A stretch of 33,876 nt of DNA. It comes from Bacteroidaceae bacterium. Its GTDB lineage: Bacteria; Bacteroidota; Bacteroidia; Bacteroidales; Bacteroidaceae. The stretch's first letter is position 1. Every line of letters starts with the position of its first letter. This document shows, piece after piece, positions 8,039-16,661 of the stretch. The notes under the pieces were generated by a model. That model saw nothing but the letters and a program-made list of their open reading frames with translations, was not told where the DNA came from and did not search any database. The translations under genes were made by a program, and so were the position numbers. The stretch covers positions 1 through 33,876 of the forward strand of contig JAGCJL010000008.1 of NCBI GenBank assembly GCA_017647975.1, in the 5' to 3' direction.

Positions 8039-10054
8039 TTATTTCTTTCTTTTAAGTAATTCTTGTAGTTTGAACATTTCATCGCGGTATTGTGCTGCTT
8101 CGATGAATTCCATCTTGTCTGCTGCTTCCTGCATCAGCTTACGTGTACGCTCAATACTCTTTTCAAGTTGTTCGACACTCATGTACTCGACAATAGGATC
8201 GCAAGCAATTGGTGTTGTGGAGGTTTCGACTCCGTATTGCTTTATACCTTTCTCTTTGCGTTCTGTTGCAAGGGCATTACTTATCTCTTTCTTTATTTGT
8301 TGTGGTGTTATTCCATGCTCGCTGTTATAACGCATCTGTTTCTCGCGACGACGGTTTGTCTCTTCCATGGTACGTCGCATGCTCTCGGTGATATTGTCGG
8401 CATAGAATATTACAAGGCCGTTGACGTTACGTGCGGCACGTCCGGCGGTCTGTGTCAATGAGCGGTGGCTACGTAAGAAACCCTCTTTGTCGGCGTCAAG
8501 TATGGCAACAAGTGAGACTTCGGGAAGGTCAAGACCTTCGCGAAGAAGATTGACACCTATAAGCACATCGTATAGTCCTTCACGAAGATCAGTCATAATC
8601 TGTATGCGGTCAAGGGTATCGACATCGCTGTGTATATAGTTGCAGCGTACACCATTCTTTAAAAGGTAGTCGGTGAGCTCTTCGGCCATACGTTTTGTCA
8701 GAGTGGTGACGAGTACCCTCTCCTCGCGTTCAACACGTTGCTGTATCTCTTCCATAAGATCATCGACCTGGTTTTCCAATGGACGCACTTCAATTATTGG
8801 ATCAAGCAAGCCTGTAGGACGTATGACTTGCTCTACAACAACACCTTCACTCTTTTCCAATTCGTAGTCGGCAGGTGTTGCACTGACATAAATAGTCTGT
8901 GGAGTAAGGCATTCAAATTCGTCGAATTTTAATGGACGATTGTCAAACGCTGCAGGTAAGCGGAATCCGAACTCTACAAGGTTATTCTTGCGTGCCCTGT
9001 CACCGCCATACATTGCATGTATCTGCGGAACACTCACGTGGCTTTCATCTATTATAAGAAGGAAGTCCTTCGGGAAAAAATCAAGCAGACAGTAAGGACG
9101 TGTGCCGGCTTCGCGTCCGTCAAAATAACGCGAGTAATTTTCAATACCCGAGCAGTGCCCAAGTTCGCGGAGCATCTCAATGTCGTATGTTACGCGTTCG
9201 TGAAGACGTTTGGCTTCAAGAGGCTTGCCTATCTCGCGGAAATACTCCTCTCTGTTGGCAAGGTCTTTCTCAATTTCAGCAATAGCTCTTTCAGTGCTCT
9301 CTTTTGTTGTCATAAAGAGGTTGGCCGGGTAAATTTTGTAGTCGTCGAATGTTGCAATACGTACACCGGTTACACTGTCGATTTCTTCTATACCGTCAAT
9401 GTCATCGTCCCAGAATGTTATTCGCAATACATGGTCGCTGTAGGCAAGGCTTATCTCCACCGTGTCGCCCTTGACACGGAAATTACCACGTTCAAGGCTT
9501 ATATCATTACGGGTATAAAGACTGCCTACCAGTTTTCGTAGGAATACATTGCGGTCAATCTTGTCACCAACACGTACCTCTATTACATTATTGTAGAAAT
9601 CGCTGGGATTACCCATACCGTATATGCACGATACCGATGATATTACCACAACATCCTTGCGTCCCGACAGAAGTGCCGATGTGGCAGCAAGTCGTAGCTT
9701 GTCAATCTCATCGTTTATGGCAAGGTCTTTCTCTATGTAAGTATCGCTTGAAGGAATGTAGGCTTCGGGTTGATAGTAGTCGTAGTATGATACATAGTAT
9801 TCTACCGCATTGTTCGGGAAAAATCCCTTGAACTCGTTGTATAGCTGTGCCGCGAGGGTTTTGTTGTGGCTTAATATGAGTGTCGGGCGGTTAATCTCTT
9901 TTATTACATTTGCCATGGTGAATGTCTTTCCCGAACCCGTTACACCTAAAAGTGTCTGTGCGGGTGTACCGGCTTTTATGCCGGCTACGAGGTCTTTTAT
10001 GGCTTGTGGTTGGTCGCCCATGGGGGCATAGTCAGAAACGAGCTGAAAATTCAT
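8039..10054 (-). CDS. uvrB: UvrABC system protein B (excinuclease subunit)
   Basis: 671 aa, full length. Helicase-like damage-verification subunit of nucleotide excision repair; it is loaded by UvrA and recruits UvrC. Seen: Walker A GVTGSGKT at 37-44, the beta-hairpin that inserts between DNA strands (YYVSYYDYYQPEAYIP, ~86-101), the DEAD-type box IIDESHVSVPQ, helicase motifs VLVTTLTKRMAEEL, LLREGLDLPEVSLV and QTAGRAARN, and a C-terminal UVR domain (~628-663) for UvrC contact. It is a single-gene unit. A TATATTCG element on the minus strand (10081-10088) about 26 nt before the start is the likely -7 box. Confidence 0.98.
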   Translation of the reverse strand: MNFQLVSDYAPMGDQPQAIKDLVAGIKAGTPAQTLLGVTGSGKTFTMANVIKEINRPTLILSHNKTLAAQLYNEFKGFFPNNAVEYYVSYYDYYQPEAYIPSSDTYIEKDLAINDEIDKLRLAATSALLSGRKDVVVISSVSCIYGMGNPSDFYNNVIEVRVGDKIDRNVFLRKLVGSLYTRNDISLERGNFRVKGDTVEISLAYSDHVLRITFWDDDIDGIEEIDSVTGVRIATFDDYKIYPANLFMTTKESTERAIAEIEKDLANREEYFREIGKPLEAKRLHERVTYDIEMLRELGHCSGIENYSRYFDGREAGTRPYCLLDFFPKDFLLIIDESHVSVPQIHAMYGGDRARKNNLVEFGFRLPAAFDNRPLKFDEFECLTPQTIYVSATPADYELEKSEGVVVEQVIRPTGLLDPIIEVRPLENQVDDLMEEIQQRVEREERVLVTTLTKRMAEELTDYLLKNGVRCNYIHSDVDTLDRIQIMTDLREGLYDVLIGVNLLREGLDLPEVSLVAILDADKEGFLRSHRSLTQTAGRAARNVNGLVIFYADNITESMRRTMEETNRRREKQMRYNSEHGITPQQIKKEISNALATERKEKGIKQYGVETSTTPIACDPIVEYMSVEQLEKSIERTRKLMQEAADKMEFIEAAQYRDEMFKLQELLKRKK

Positions 10055-10077
10055 TATATGTTGCCTTTAAAAATAAC

Positions 10078-10108
10078 TTGCGAATATACAAAAAAAAGTG
10101 TAAGTTTG
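10078..10108 (+). promoter_or_regulatory. Bacteroidota promoter of the GH27-GH16 gene, overlapping the uvrB promoter
   Basis: TTG at 10078-10080, exactly 20 nt, then TAAGTTTG at 10101-10108, a full match to the -33/-7 pattern. The ATG follows 39 nt later. The minus-strand element TATATTCG (10081-10088) for uvrB lies inside the spacer, so the two divergent promoters overlap and could compete. Confidence 0.7.
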
Positions 10109-10147
10109 CGTTGTGTGAATATTAAATAACAAACCTTATTATATATT

Positions 10148-13100
10148 ATGAAAAAGTTATTGTTTTCTGCAATTTTGTTTGCAACTTCTTTTACATTGGC
10201 CTTAGCTCAAAATGCTCCTCTTATGGGATGGAGTTCATGGAATACTTATGGCTTCCAGATAAACGAGACTATAATTAAAGCACAGGCTGATGCTATGGTG
10301 GAGCTTGGCTTTAAGAATTGTGGCTATAACCATATAAACATCGATGATGGCTTCTTTGGTGGACGTGATGCCGAAGGCAAATTGCAGATACACCCTGAAC
10401 GCTTTCCTAATGGAATGCGTACGGTTGTCGATTATATTCATGGCAAGGGCCTTAAGGCCGGTATATATAGCGATGCCGGGCGTAATACCTGTGCCTCTTT
10501 TTGGGGTAATCCAAAGGATGAAATAGGCATCGGTGTTGGTCTTTATGGCCATGATGCGGAGGATATGGAACTCTTTTTTAATGAACTTGATTTTGATTTT
10601 ATAAAGGTCGATTATTGTGGAGCCGATGCAAATAACAATGCAGACAAGTTAGATCTTGATGTAGAAGAACGTTACAAGGAGATTGCTGCAGCCATTAAGG
10701 CCACAGGCCGCGAAGGTGTTACATGGAACATCTGCCGCTGGGCATTCCCCGGTACATGGGCGTGCGAGATAGCCGACTCATGGCGCACCACGGAGGATAT
10801 CTCCCTTGGCTGGGAGTCGGTAAAGAGCATCATAAATCAGAGCCTCTATCTCTCGGCTTATACAAGCCCCGGACATTACAACGATATGGATATGCTTGAG
10901 GTGGGCCGCGGCCTTACCGAAGAGGAGGACAAGACACACTTCGGTATGTGGTGTATGATGAGTTCTCCACTGCTGATAGGTTGTGACCTCAATGATATCA
11001 AGGGCAATGCTCTGGAGCTTATGCAGAACAAAGAACTTATCGCTGTTGATCAAGACTCGTTGGGCTTGCAGGCCTATGTGGTAAAACGTGAAAACGGCGG
11101 TTATGTATTGGTGAAGGACGTTGAAGAAAAATATGGCTTGAAACGTGTGGTGGCGTTCTATAATCCTACTGACGCGGCAATAGATATGAGCGTGGATTTT
11201 TCTCTTCTTGACCTTGCCGGAGATGTGAAAGTACGAGACTTGTTTGCAAAGGCTGACAAAGGCGTTTATAAGAATAATATTTCGGTAAATGTTCCTGCTC
11301 ATGGAACGCAAATATTTAAACTAGAAGCAGAAGAACGTCTGGAGCGTACCTTGTACGAGGCCGAGACAGCTTGGCTTACATCATATCAGGAGATAAAGAA
11401 CAATGAGGTTTACGGTACGGCTATTTATAGCGAGAAAGCCATCTGCTCGGGCGGTGTTGCTGTAGGCTGGCTTGGTGGCCGTGCTGAAAATGACTTGCAG
11501 TGGCGTAACGTGTATAGCAAAAATGGCGGTGAATACATTCTGCGTGTCTACTTCGTGACAGGCGAGGAACGTACTATGAAGCTGAGCGTGAACGGCGGTG
11601 AACCGCTTGTCTATACAGGAAAATCGGCCGATTGGAAGAGCTTGGGCTGTGCCGAGTTCAACGTGGTGCTTGAACAAGGCGAGAATGTTGTCCGTCTCTT
11701 TAATGAAACTGCTTATATGGGCGATATTGACAAAATGGTTCTTGTTAACAAGGGTGTTGTAGAGGATTATCCTATAGTGTTTGGTAAATCGCAGGATTAT
11801 ACTCACGCAAGCCGTCGTTTGAACAGCATCTCTTTGGGAACGCAGACAATTCAGTTGCCTTCTACTGAAAAGGTCTATAAGAAGGTTGACGATGCTTTCT
11901 TCTCGGCGAAGGCTGGCGAGCAAGTGACACCGAAGTTTGGTTTTGCCGGGAATTGGATGAATGGCTTTGTATATCTTGACCGCGGACAGGACGGTGCTTT
12001 CGATGCTGTGCTTAATGCTGACGGTTCTGTTCCTGCCGGTAGTGATATTATGGCTTTCTCTTATGCTGAGCTTGAACTGAATTCCGGCGTGGGATATAAC
12101 AGTACCGGTAACAGGGTGACAAATTCTAATGTATTGAACCCTCCTGCGTTTACAGTGCCGGCAGACCTCGCACCGGGATACTATCTGATGCGTTATAAGG
12201 TCGATTGGGCTTCTATTGACCCAGCAGGGCGTGCCGAAGATGGCAATGGTATCTTAAAGAACGGTGGTGCGATATGTGATGTGCGTCTGAATGTTCATGC
12301 AGACAAAGGTACTTTGACCGTAGTGTCCGAAAATGGCTCTTTGCGTGCTGCCGATGGTGCGGAACTTCCTGCAGAGGTGGCTTTTGGAACTCCATTGTCA
12401 TTGAAAATAGTACCTGCTGATGGTTATATTCTTGATGGCATCAAGGTGTTGCATGGTCATAATCTTGACGGTGATGCTGTTGTACATGGCGTGGTGCAGT
12501 ATGTCGAGGAATTTATTCCAGCGTTCTTGGTCGGTGGTGATGTCTTGGAACTTCCGGCCGAAAAGCTTGACGGTGATGTTCGTATTGAGGCGGTGTTCCT
12601 TGAGAATACAGGCGGTGAAGGTGTTGCCGACTATGGTGTCTCTTTTGATAAAGAGAGTGAGATGTCTGCTGCTTATGATGGTGTCTTGAAGGTTAATGCT
12701 ACCGATATAAATATTTCCGGCAAAAAAGTCTATAAGGAGTGTCTTGATGCTGTGTCGGCGTTGTATAACTCTAATGTGCTGGAGGTGGCTGTCGATGATG
12801 CCGTTGCTGGTTTGGGTTATTATCTTTATGTGGATATGAACAACGATGGCAAGTTTAATGTATTGCTCGATGGCGGTGTACCTGCTTTGTCGAGTGAGCT
12901 GGTCTCTTATACAAATCATGCAGGAAAGAATAGTAAGGGTGAAGCTGTTTCTACTTTTGCAAAAATTCTGCCTAATGTGAGATTGTCTGATCTGTTACCC
13001 GAAGGAGTGTATCGTGCTCGTTTGAAAGCTGATAAGGAAAATCTTTTGCCCGAAGGTTCTGCTACGATTGTAAATAACGGCGGTATGATTGTTGATTTCT

Positions 13101-14377
13101 ATATAAATATTATTCGTGGCAAAAATGCGTTGAAACTATATACCGTAAACGGTTCTATTGATGGTGATAATTATTCGGCTTTGCCTCTCTCTGTAGAGCC
13201 ATTAAAGGCATTGACAGTTGTTCTGAGACCAGCTCCGGGACATGAACTGGAGAACTTTGTTGTGCGTCATGGTTATAATATTGACGGCGAGCAGTATATC
13301 GGTGGAAAGAAACAATGGAGTGAAGAGGTTGTTGTGGTAAATAATAATCGTGCAACTATCGCTGGAAAATATATTGACGGAGATGTCGCTCTTTATGCGA
13401 ATTTTGTTCCATCGGAAAACAGTGAGTGGAATTTGGTCTTCAGTGATGAATTTAATGCTCCCGATTTCTCGGAGCCTGTAAGTGAAAAGTGGATGCGTTG
13501 TCAGCGTTATGGTGCAACGTGGAATCGTTGGTTGAGCGATAGCAAGGAGGTGATTTATGAACAGGGCGGTGACCTTGTGGCACGTGCTATTCCAAACCCT
13601 GATACTTCAACCGATAATGTGCCAATGATTACAGGCGGTATCAAGAGTGCCGGTCGTTTTGGCTTTACATACGGTTATGCAGAGGCTCGTATATTGTCAA
13701 ATCCTTGGATTGGCAACTTCCCTGCCTTTTGGATGATGCCGGAGGATCAGAGTGCTGGTTGGCCCGATTGTGGTGAAATTGATATCTGGGAGACTATAGA
13801 TACACAAGAACGCTCATGGCATACAGTACATAGTAATTGGACATACGATTTGGGTAATAAAGCTGGTTCAAGCCATAATGTAGCAACCCCTCTTGACCGT
13901 TATCATACATACGCTCTTGAATGGGATGAAACTTCTTTGGTCTGGTATGTAGATGGCAAACAGGTTGGTTCTTATACTAAGTCGAGAGAACAAAGTCAGT
14001 TAAAAGATGGTCAGTGGCCGTTTGACAAGCATTTTCACTTGATACTTAACCAAAGTGTCGGTAATGGTGCATGGGCTGCGAACGCCGATGTAAACCATGT
14101 CTATGAGACACGTTTTGACTGGGTACGTGTTTATCAGAAGAACGGTATGAACAATACTGATGGTACGGTGGGCGTTTCAGAGGTTGCCGAGGTGAAGAAT
14201 GTTGTTGTAGAGGCTGTTCCCGGTGGTATTGTAGTCTCTTTGATGAATCCTACAAGAGTTGATGTTTTTGATATGACCGGCCGTAAAGTCGCATCTCAAT
14301 TTGTTGTTGATAGCTGTAGTATAGCCCTTCCTAAAGGTGTTTATATTGTTGAGGGTGATAAAGTTGTTGTAAAGTAA
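10148..14377 (+). CDS. Secreted multidomain glycoside hydrolase: GH27 (alpha-galactosidase type) + CBM35/6-like + two repeat modules + GH16
   Basis: 1409 aa. Signal peptide 1-20 (ending TLALA). GH27 domain ~23-390: LMGWSSWNTYGF, nucleophile Asp155 in DFIKVDYCGA, acid/base Asp217 in SWRTTED, and YNDMDML. A carbohydrate-binding beta-sandwich (~402-535, LYEAETA start, CBM35/6 style) follows. Then two related modules (~542-817 and ~826-1089), each a calcium-like DxxxDGxF sandwich followed by a B-repeat-like part containing HG(H/Y)N(L/I)DG and ending DGDV...A.F. GH16 domain ~1092-1325 has the catalytic GEIDIWE motif (Glu1210, Asp1212, Glu1215). The tail (VDVFDMTGRKV...GVYIVEGDKVVVK) is a type IX-like sorting signal. 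Likely a surface or secreted enzyme on a polysaccharide with both alpha-galactosyl side groups and a beta-linked backbone; the substrate is unknown. No SusC/D partner is in the window. Confidence 0.92.
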   Translation: MKKLLFSAILFATSFTLALAQNAPLMGWSSWNTYGFQINETIIKAQADAMVELGFKNCGYNHINIDDGFFGGRDAEGKLQIHPERFPNGMRTVVDYIHGKGLKAGIYSDAGRNTCASFWGNPKDEIGIGVGLYGHDAEDMELFFNELDFDFIKVDYCGADANNNADKLDLDVEERYKEIAAAIKATGREGVTWNICRWAFPGTWACEIADSWRTTEDISLGWESVKSIINQSLYLSAYTSPGHYNDMDMLEVGRGLTEEEDKTHFGMWCMMSSPLLIGCDLNDIKGNALELMQNKELIAVDQDSLGLQAYVVKRENGGYVLVKDVEEKYGLKRVVAFYNPTDAAIDMSVDFSLLDLAGDVKVRDLFAKADKGVYKNNISVNVPAHGTQIFKLEAEERLERTLYEAETAWLTSYQEIKNNEVYGTAIYSEKAICSGGVAVGWLGGRAENDLQWRNVYSKNGGEYILRVYFVTGEERTMKLSVNGGEPLVYTGKSADWKSLGCAEFNVVLEQGENVVRLFNETAYMGDIDKMVLVNKGVVEDYPIVFGKSQDYTHASRRLNSISLGTQTIQLPSTEKVYKKVDDAFFSAKAGEQVTPKFGFAGNWMNGFVYLDRGQDGAFDAVLNADGSVPAGSDIMAFSYAELELNSGVGYNSTGNRVTNSNVLNPPAFTVPADLAPGYYLMRYKVDWASIDPAGRAEDGNGILKNGGAICDVRLNVHADKGTLTVVSENGSLRAADGAELPAEVAFGTPLSLKIVPADGYILDGIKVLHGHNLDGDAVVHGVVQYVEEFIPAFLVGGDVLELPAEKLDGDVRIEAVFLENTGGEGVADYGVSFDKESEMSAAYDGVLKVNATDINISGKKVYKECLDAVSALYNSNVLEVAVDDAVAGLGYYLYVDMNNDGKFNVLLDGGVPALSSELVSYTNHAGKNSKGEAVSTFAKILPNVRLSDLLPEGVYRARLKADKENLLPEGSATIVNNGGMIVDFYINIIRGKNALKLYTVNGSIDGDNYSALPLSVEPLKALTVVLRPAPGHELENFVVRHGYNIDGEQYIGGKKQWSEEVVVVNNNRATIAGKYIDGDVALYANFVPSENSEWNLVFSDEFNAPDFSEPVSEKWMRCQRYGATWNRWLSDSKEVIYEQGGDLVARAIPNPDTSTDNVPMITGGIKSAGRFGFTYGYAEARILSNPWIGNFPAFWMMPEDQSAGWPDCGEIDIWETIDTQERSWHTVHSNWTYDLGNKAGSSHNVATPLDRYHTYALEWDETSLVWYVDGKQVGSYTKSREQSQLKDGQWPFDKHFHLILNQSVGNGAWAANADVNHVYETRFDWVRVYQKNGMNNTDGTVGVSEVAEVKNVVVEAVPGGIVVSLMNPTRVDVFDMTGRKVASQFVVDSCSIALPKGVYIVEGDKVVVK

Positions 14378-14443
14378 AGTCCGTTTTGTAATATTTTTTA
14401 AAGATATTTTACTTTCAATGATGGAATATTGCTTGTTTACGGG

Positions 14444-14474
14444 TTGTATTTTCAGTTGAAAAGCACTATCTTTG
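14444..14474 (+). promoter_or_regulatory. Bacteroidota promoter of the bamD-rpoZ operon
   Basis: TTG at 14444-14446, 20 nt spacer, TATCTTTG at 14467-14474: a perfect -33/-7 pair, 22 nt before the bamD ATG. The 119-nt gap between the glycosidase and bamD holds no convincing terminator hairpin. Confidence 0.8.
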
Positions 14475-14496
14475 CAAAAATTTTGTTTATTGCAAA

Positions 14497-15312
14497 ATGA
14501 GAAAAATAGCTTACATACTTATCTGCTCAGTTCTGCTCTTGGCATCTTGCACAACTTTTGACAAGGTGTACAAGAATGTTGATATGGGTTATAGATATGA
14601 GGCTGCAAAAGGATATTATCTTGAGGGCAACTACTTGAAGGCTTCTCAATTGCTTGAGTCTATGGTAACAATGCTCAAGGGAAGTGATAAAGCTGAAGAG
14701 TCTCTTATAATGCTTGCACGTTGTTATTACAACTCAGGCGATTATGAGACAGCATCGCAGTATTTCAAGGTGTATTATTCTAATTATCCTCGTGGTGAGT
14801 TTGCTGAATATGCACGTTTCTATTCGGGAAAATCACTTTATGAAGATATTGCTGAACCGGAACTTGACCAGTCGGGAACTTATCAGGCTATAAACGAACT
14901 GCAGTTGTTTATGGAGTATTTCCCTTATAGCGATCACCGTGATGAGGCACAGGATATGATTCTGAGAATGCATGAATTGCTTGTGGAGAAAGAGTTCTTG
15001 TCGGCAAAGCTATATTACGAATTGGGAGATTATATGGCCTATATGGGTAATAATTATCAGGCTTGTATAAATACAGCCCAGAATGTGCTTAATGACTATC
15101 CCTACACTACATTGCGTGAGGAAATTTCAATGTTGATATTGCGTGCGAGATATAAGATGGCACACAATAGTGTTGAAGAGAAAAAAGAAGAAAGGTATCG
15201 TGCTACGATTGATGAATATTATGCTTTTAAGACTGAATTTCCCGATAGCAAATATTTGAAAGAGGCTGAGAAATTCCATAAAGAGGCAACCAAGTTTTTA
15301 AAAATTGACTAA
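14497..15312 (+). CDS. bamD: Outer membrane protein assembly factor BamD (lipoprotein)
   Basis: 271 aa. Essential lipoprotein of the BAM complex, which folds beta-barrel proteins into the outer membrane. Seen: lipoprotein signal with lipobox LLAS-Cys18, then about five tetratricopeptide-like helix pairs (YLEGNYLKASQLLESM; YYNSGDYETASQYFKVY; ESLIMLARCYY and others), each with the A/G/Y spacing of TPRs, covering almost the whole mature chain. Length and layout match Bacteroidota BamD. It starts an operon with rpoZ (13 nt later) and a DUF4293 gene, an order I recall as conserved in Bacteroidales. Confidence 0.94.
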   Translation: MRKIAYILICSVLLLASCTTFDKVYKNVDMGYRYEAAKGYYLEGNYLKASQLLESMVTMLKGSDKAEESLIMLARCYYNSGDYETASQYFKVYYSNYPRGEFAEYARFYSGKSLYEDIAEPELDQSGTYQAINELQLFMEYFPYSDHRDEAQDMILRMHELLVEKEFLSAKLYYELGDYMAYMGNNYQACINTAQNVLNDYPYTTLREEISMLILRARYKMAHNSVEEKKEERYRATIDEYYAFKTEFPDSKYLKEAEKFHKEATKFLKID

Positions 15313-15325
15313 AATTTAATATAAG

Positions 15326-15661
15326 ATGGATTACAAAAAGACAAATGCTCCAACAAACACTGTCACACGTGACATGGCGGATTTTGCAAGTGCTACAGGC
15401 AATGTGTATGAATCAATATCAATTATGGGTAAGCGTTCAAATCAGATTGCAGCAGAGATGAAAGATGAACTCTTGAAGAAATTGAATGAATTCTCATCTT
15501 CAACAGATAATCTTGAGGAGCAGTTCGAAAATCACGAACAGATTGAGATTTCACGTTACTATGAGAGACTTCCAAAACCAACACTTATTGCAGCTCAGGA
15601 GTTTCTTGATGACAAAATCTATTTCCGCGATCCAGCAAAGGATGCCGAAGAGGAGTTGTAA
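15326..15661 (+). CDS. rpoZ: RNA polymerase omega subunit (RpoZ/Rpb6 family, Bacteroidota type)
   Basis: 111 aa. Small subunit that helps fold and stabilise the beta' chain of RNA polymerase. The centre NVYESISIMGKRSNQIAAEM contains the omega signature (Y-E-x-I-x-I-x-x-KRxxQI), the segment that wraps beta'. The C-terminal half (LPKPTLIAAQEFLDDKIYFR) is the extension seen in Bacteroidota omega proteins. It sits between bamD and a DUF4293 gene with short gaps, which supports the call for this divergent family. Confidence 0.9.
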   Translation: MDYKKTNAPTNTVTRDMADFASATGNVYESISIMGKRSNQIAAEMKDELLKKLNEFSSSTDNLEEQFENHEQIEISRYYERLPKPTLIAAQEFLDDKIYFRDPAKDAEEEL

Positions 15662-15685
15662 TTGATATAAGATAGTGTTTTGAAT

Positions 15686-16153
15686 ATGAAGTTTCGTCCC
15701 TATCAATTGTTGTTTGTACTATCGTTGGTATTGTTAATTGCGACAATGGTAATGCCGGCAATAAACATTATTGAGCCAAATGGTGCAACTGCAATTATGG
15801 ATAACTTTGCATATAAAGCCGCAGACGGAACAATATCTCGTGCTGTAGTAGCATTGGGTGTTGTACTTATAATGACTGCTGTGGTGAATCTGTTCGCATT
15901 GTTTGTATCAATGTTCAGTAACTTCGCTTTGCAAAAGAGAAGTGCTATTCTCTCAATGTTGCTTTTGGCGGGATATTATATCTTGTTGCTGATATATCTT
16001 TTGCTACTTACTACAGACGCTGCAGTTGTGATGTTGCCTGCAATGTTCATGCCTTTGTTAGCTTTGGTTTCAGACGCTGTTGCATTTACACTGGTGCGTA
16101 AGCAAGAAGCTAAAATAATTGCGAAAGCATTGGGCTTTAGACTTAGAGATTGA
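15686..16153 (+). CDS. DUF4293 family integral membrane protein
   Basis: 155 aa from the ATG at 15686 (a TTG two codons earlier is less likely). Four membrane spans are evident: ~6-26, ~50-73, ~86-107 and ~112-132, ending in a basic cytosolic tail (RKQEAKIIAKALGFRLRD). Function is unknown. Similar proteins occur in Bacteroidota next to rpoZ and bamD, and this is the third gene of that operon here. The DUF number is assigned from topology, length and context rather than from a profile search. Confidence 0.8.
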   Translation: MKFRPYQLLFVLSLVLLIATMVMPAINIIEPNGATAIMDNFAYKAADGTISRAVVALGVVLIMTAVVNLFALFVSMFSNFALQKRSAILSMLLLAGYYILLLIYLLLLTTDAAVVMLPAMFMPLLALVSDAVAFTLVRKQEAKIIAKALGFRLRD

Positions 16154-16170
16154 TTTAAAATCATTTTATA

Positions 16171-16208
16171 AAGAAGAAGGTGGTATGAGTTCATACCACC
16201 TTCTTCTT
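16171..16208. terminator. Bidirectional terminator between DUF4293 gene and bcp
   Basis: Perfect 18-nt inverted arms (AAGAAGAAGGTGGTATGA and its complement) separated by GT; in practice a ~16-bp stem with a 6-nt loop. It serves two convergent operons. The right arm reaches the bcp stop codon (16208-16210). Confidence 0.9.
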
Positions 16209-16660
16209 TATTTAAGTTCTAGAATTTGTTTTGCAGCCTCTTTGGTATTGACTTTTGTAATAACATGTTCTATATTCCCATTAGGGTCAATTATGAATGT
16301 TGTACGTATTATACCCATATAGGTTCTGCCTGCCATTCTCTTTTCTCCCCAGGCACCAAATGCCTCTATTGTCTCTTTGCCAACATCTGCAATCAATGGA
16401 AAATTGAGTTGTTGCTTTTCCTTGAAACGTGCATGTGAAGCGGCACTGTCGGCACTGATACCTATAACGGCATATCCAGCATCGGTCAGTTTGTTCATGC
16501 CGTCACGCAATGAACAGGCTTCGGCTGTACAACCGGGTGTGCTGTCTTTTGGATAGAAATATATTATCACTCTCTTGCCATTGTAGTCGCTTACGTGTAT
16601 TTCGTTACCACACTCATCTTTACCTAAAAAATCAGGGGCTTTATCTCCAATCTTTAACAT
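16208..16660 (-). CDS. bcp: Thioredoxin-dependent thiol peroxidase (Bcp/PrxQ-type peroxiredoxin)
   Basis: 150 aa. Cytosolic peroxiredoxin that reduces hydrogen peroxide and organic hydroperoxides with electrons from thioredoxin. Peroxidatic Cys44 lies in the motif TPGCTAEACSLRD; Cys49, five residues on, is the expected resolving cysteine of the atypical 2-Cys Bcp class. The rest of the fold is present (APDFLGKDECGNEIHVSDY start, VIIYFYPKDS before the motif, FPLIADVGKE, and TYMGIIRTTFIIDPNG). It is the last gene of a minus-strand pair: its start is 1 nt past the cyclophilin stop, so translation is probably coupled. Confidence 0.96.
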   Translation of the reverse strand: MLKIGDKAPDFLGKDECGNEIHVSDYNGKRVIIYFYPKDSTPGCTAEACSLRDGMNKLTDAGYAVIGISADSAASHARFKEKQQLNFPLIADVGKETIEAFGAWGEKRMAGRTYMGIIRTTFIIDPNGNIEHVITKVNTKEAAKQILELK

Positions 16661-16661
16661 C

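Noticed and set aside
11381-12919. Minus-strand open frames of 170-180 codons opposite the GH27-GH16 gene
   Set aside because: Antisense to a well-supported coding region, with His/Ile/Thr-rich low-quality translations and no start context.
14378-14443. AT-rich stretch after the GH27-GH16 gene as a terminator
   Set aside because: No stable GC-containing stem; only T-runs.
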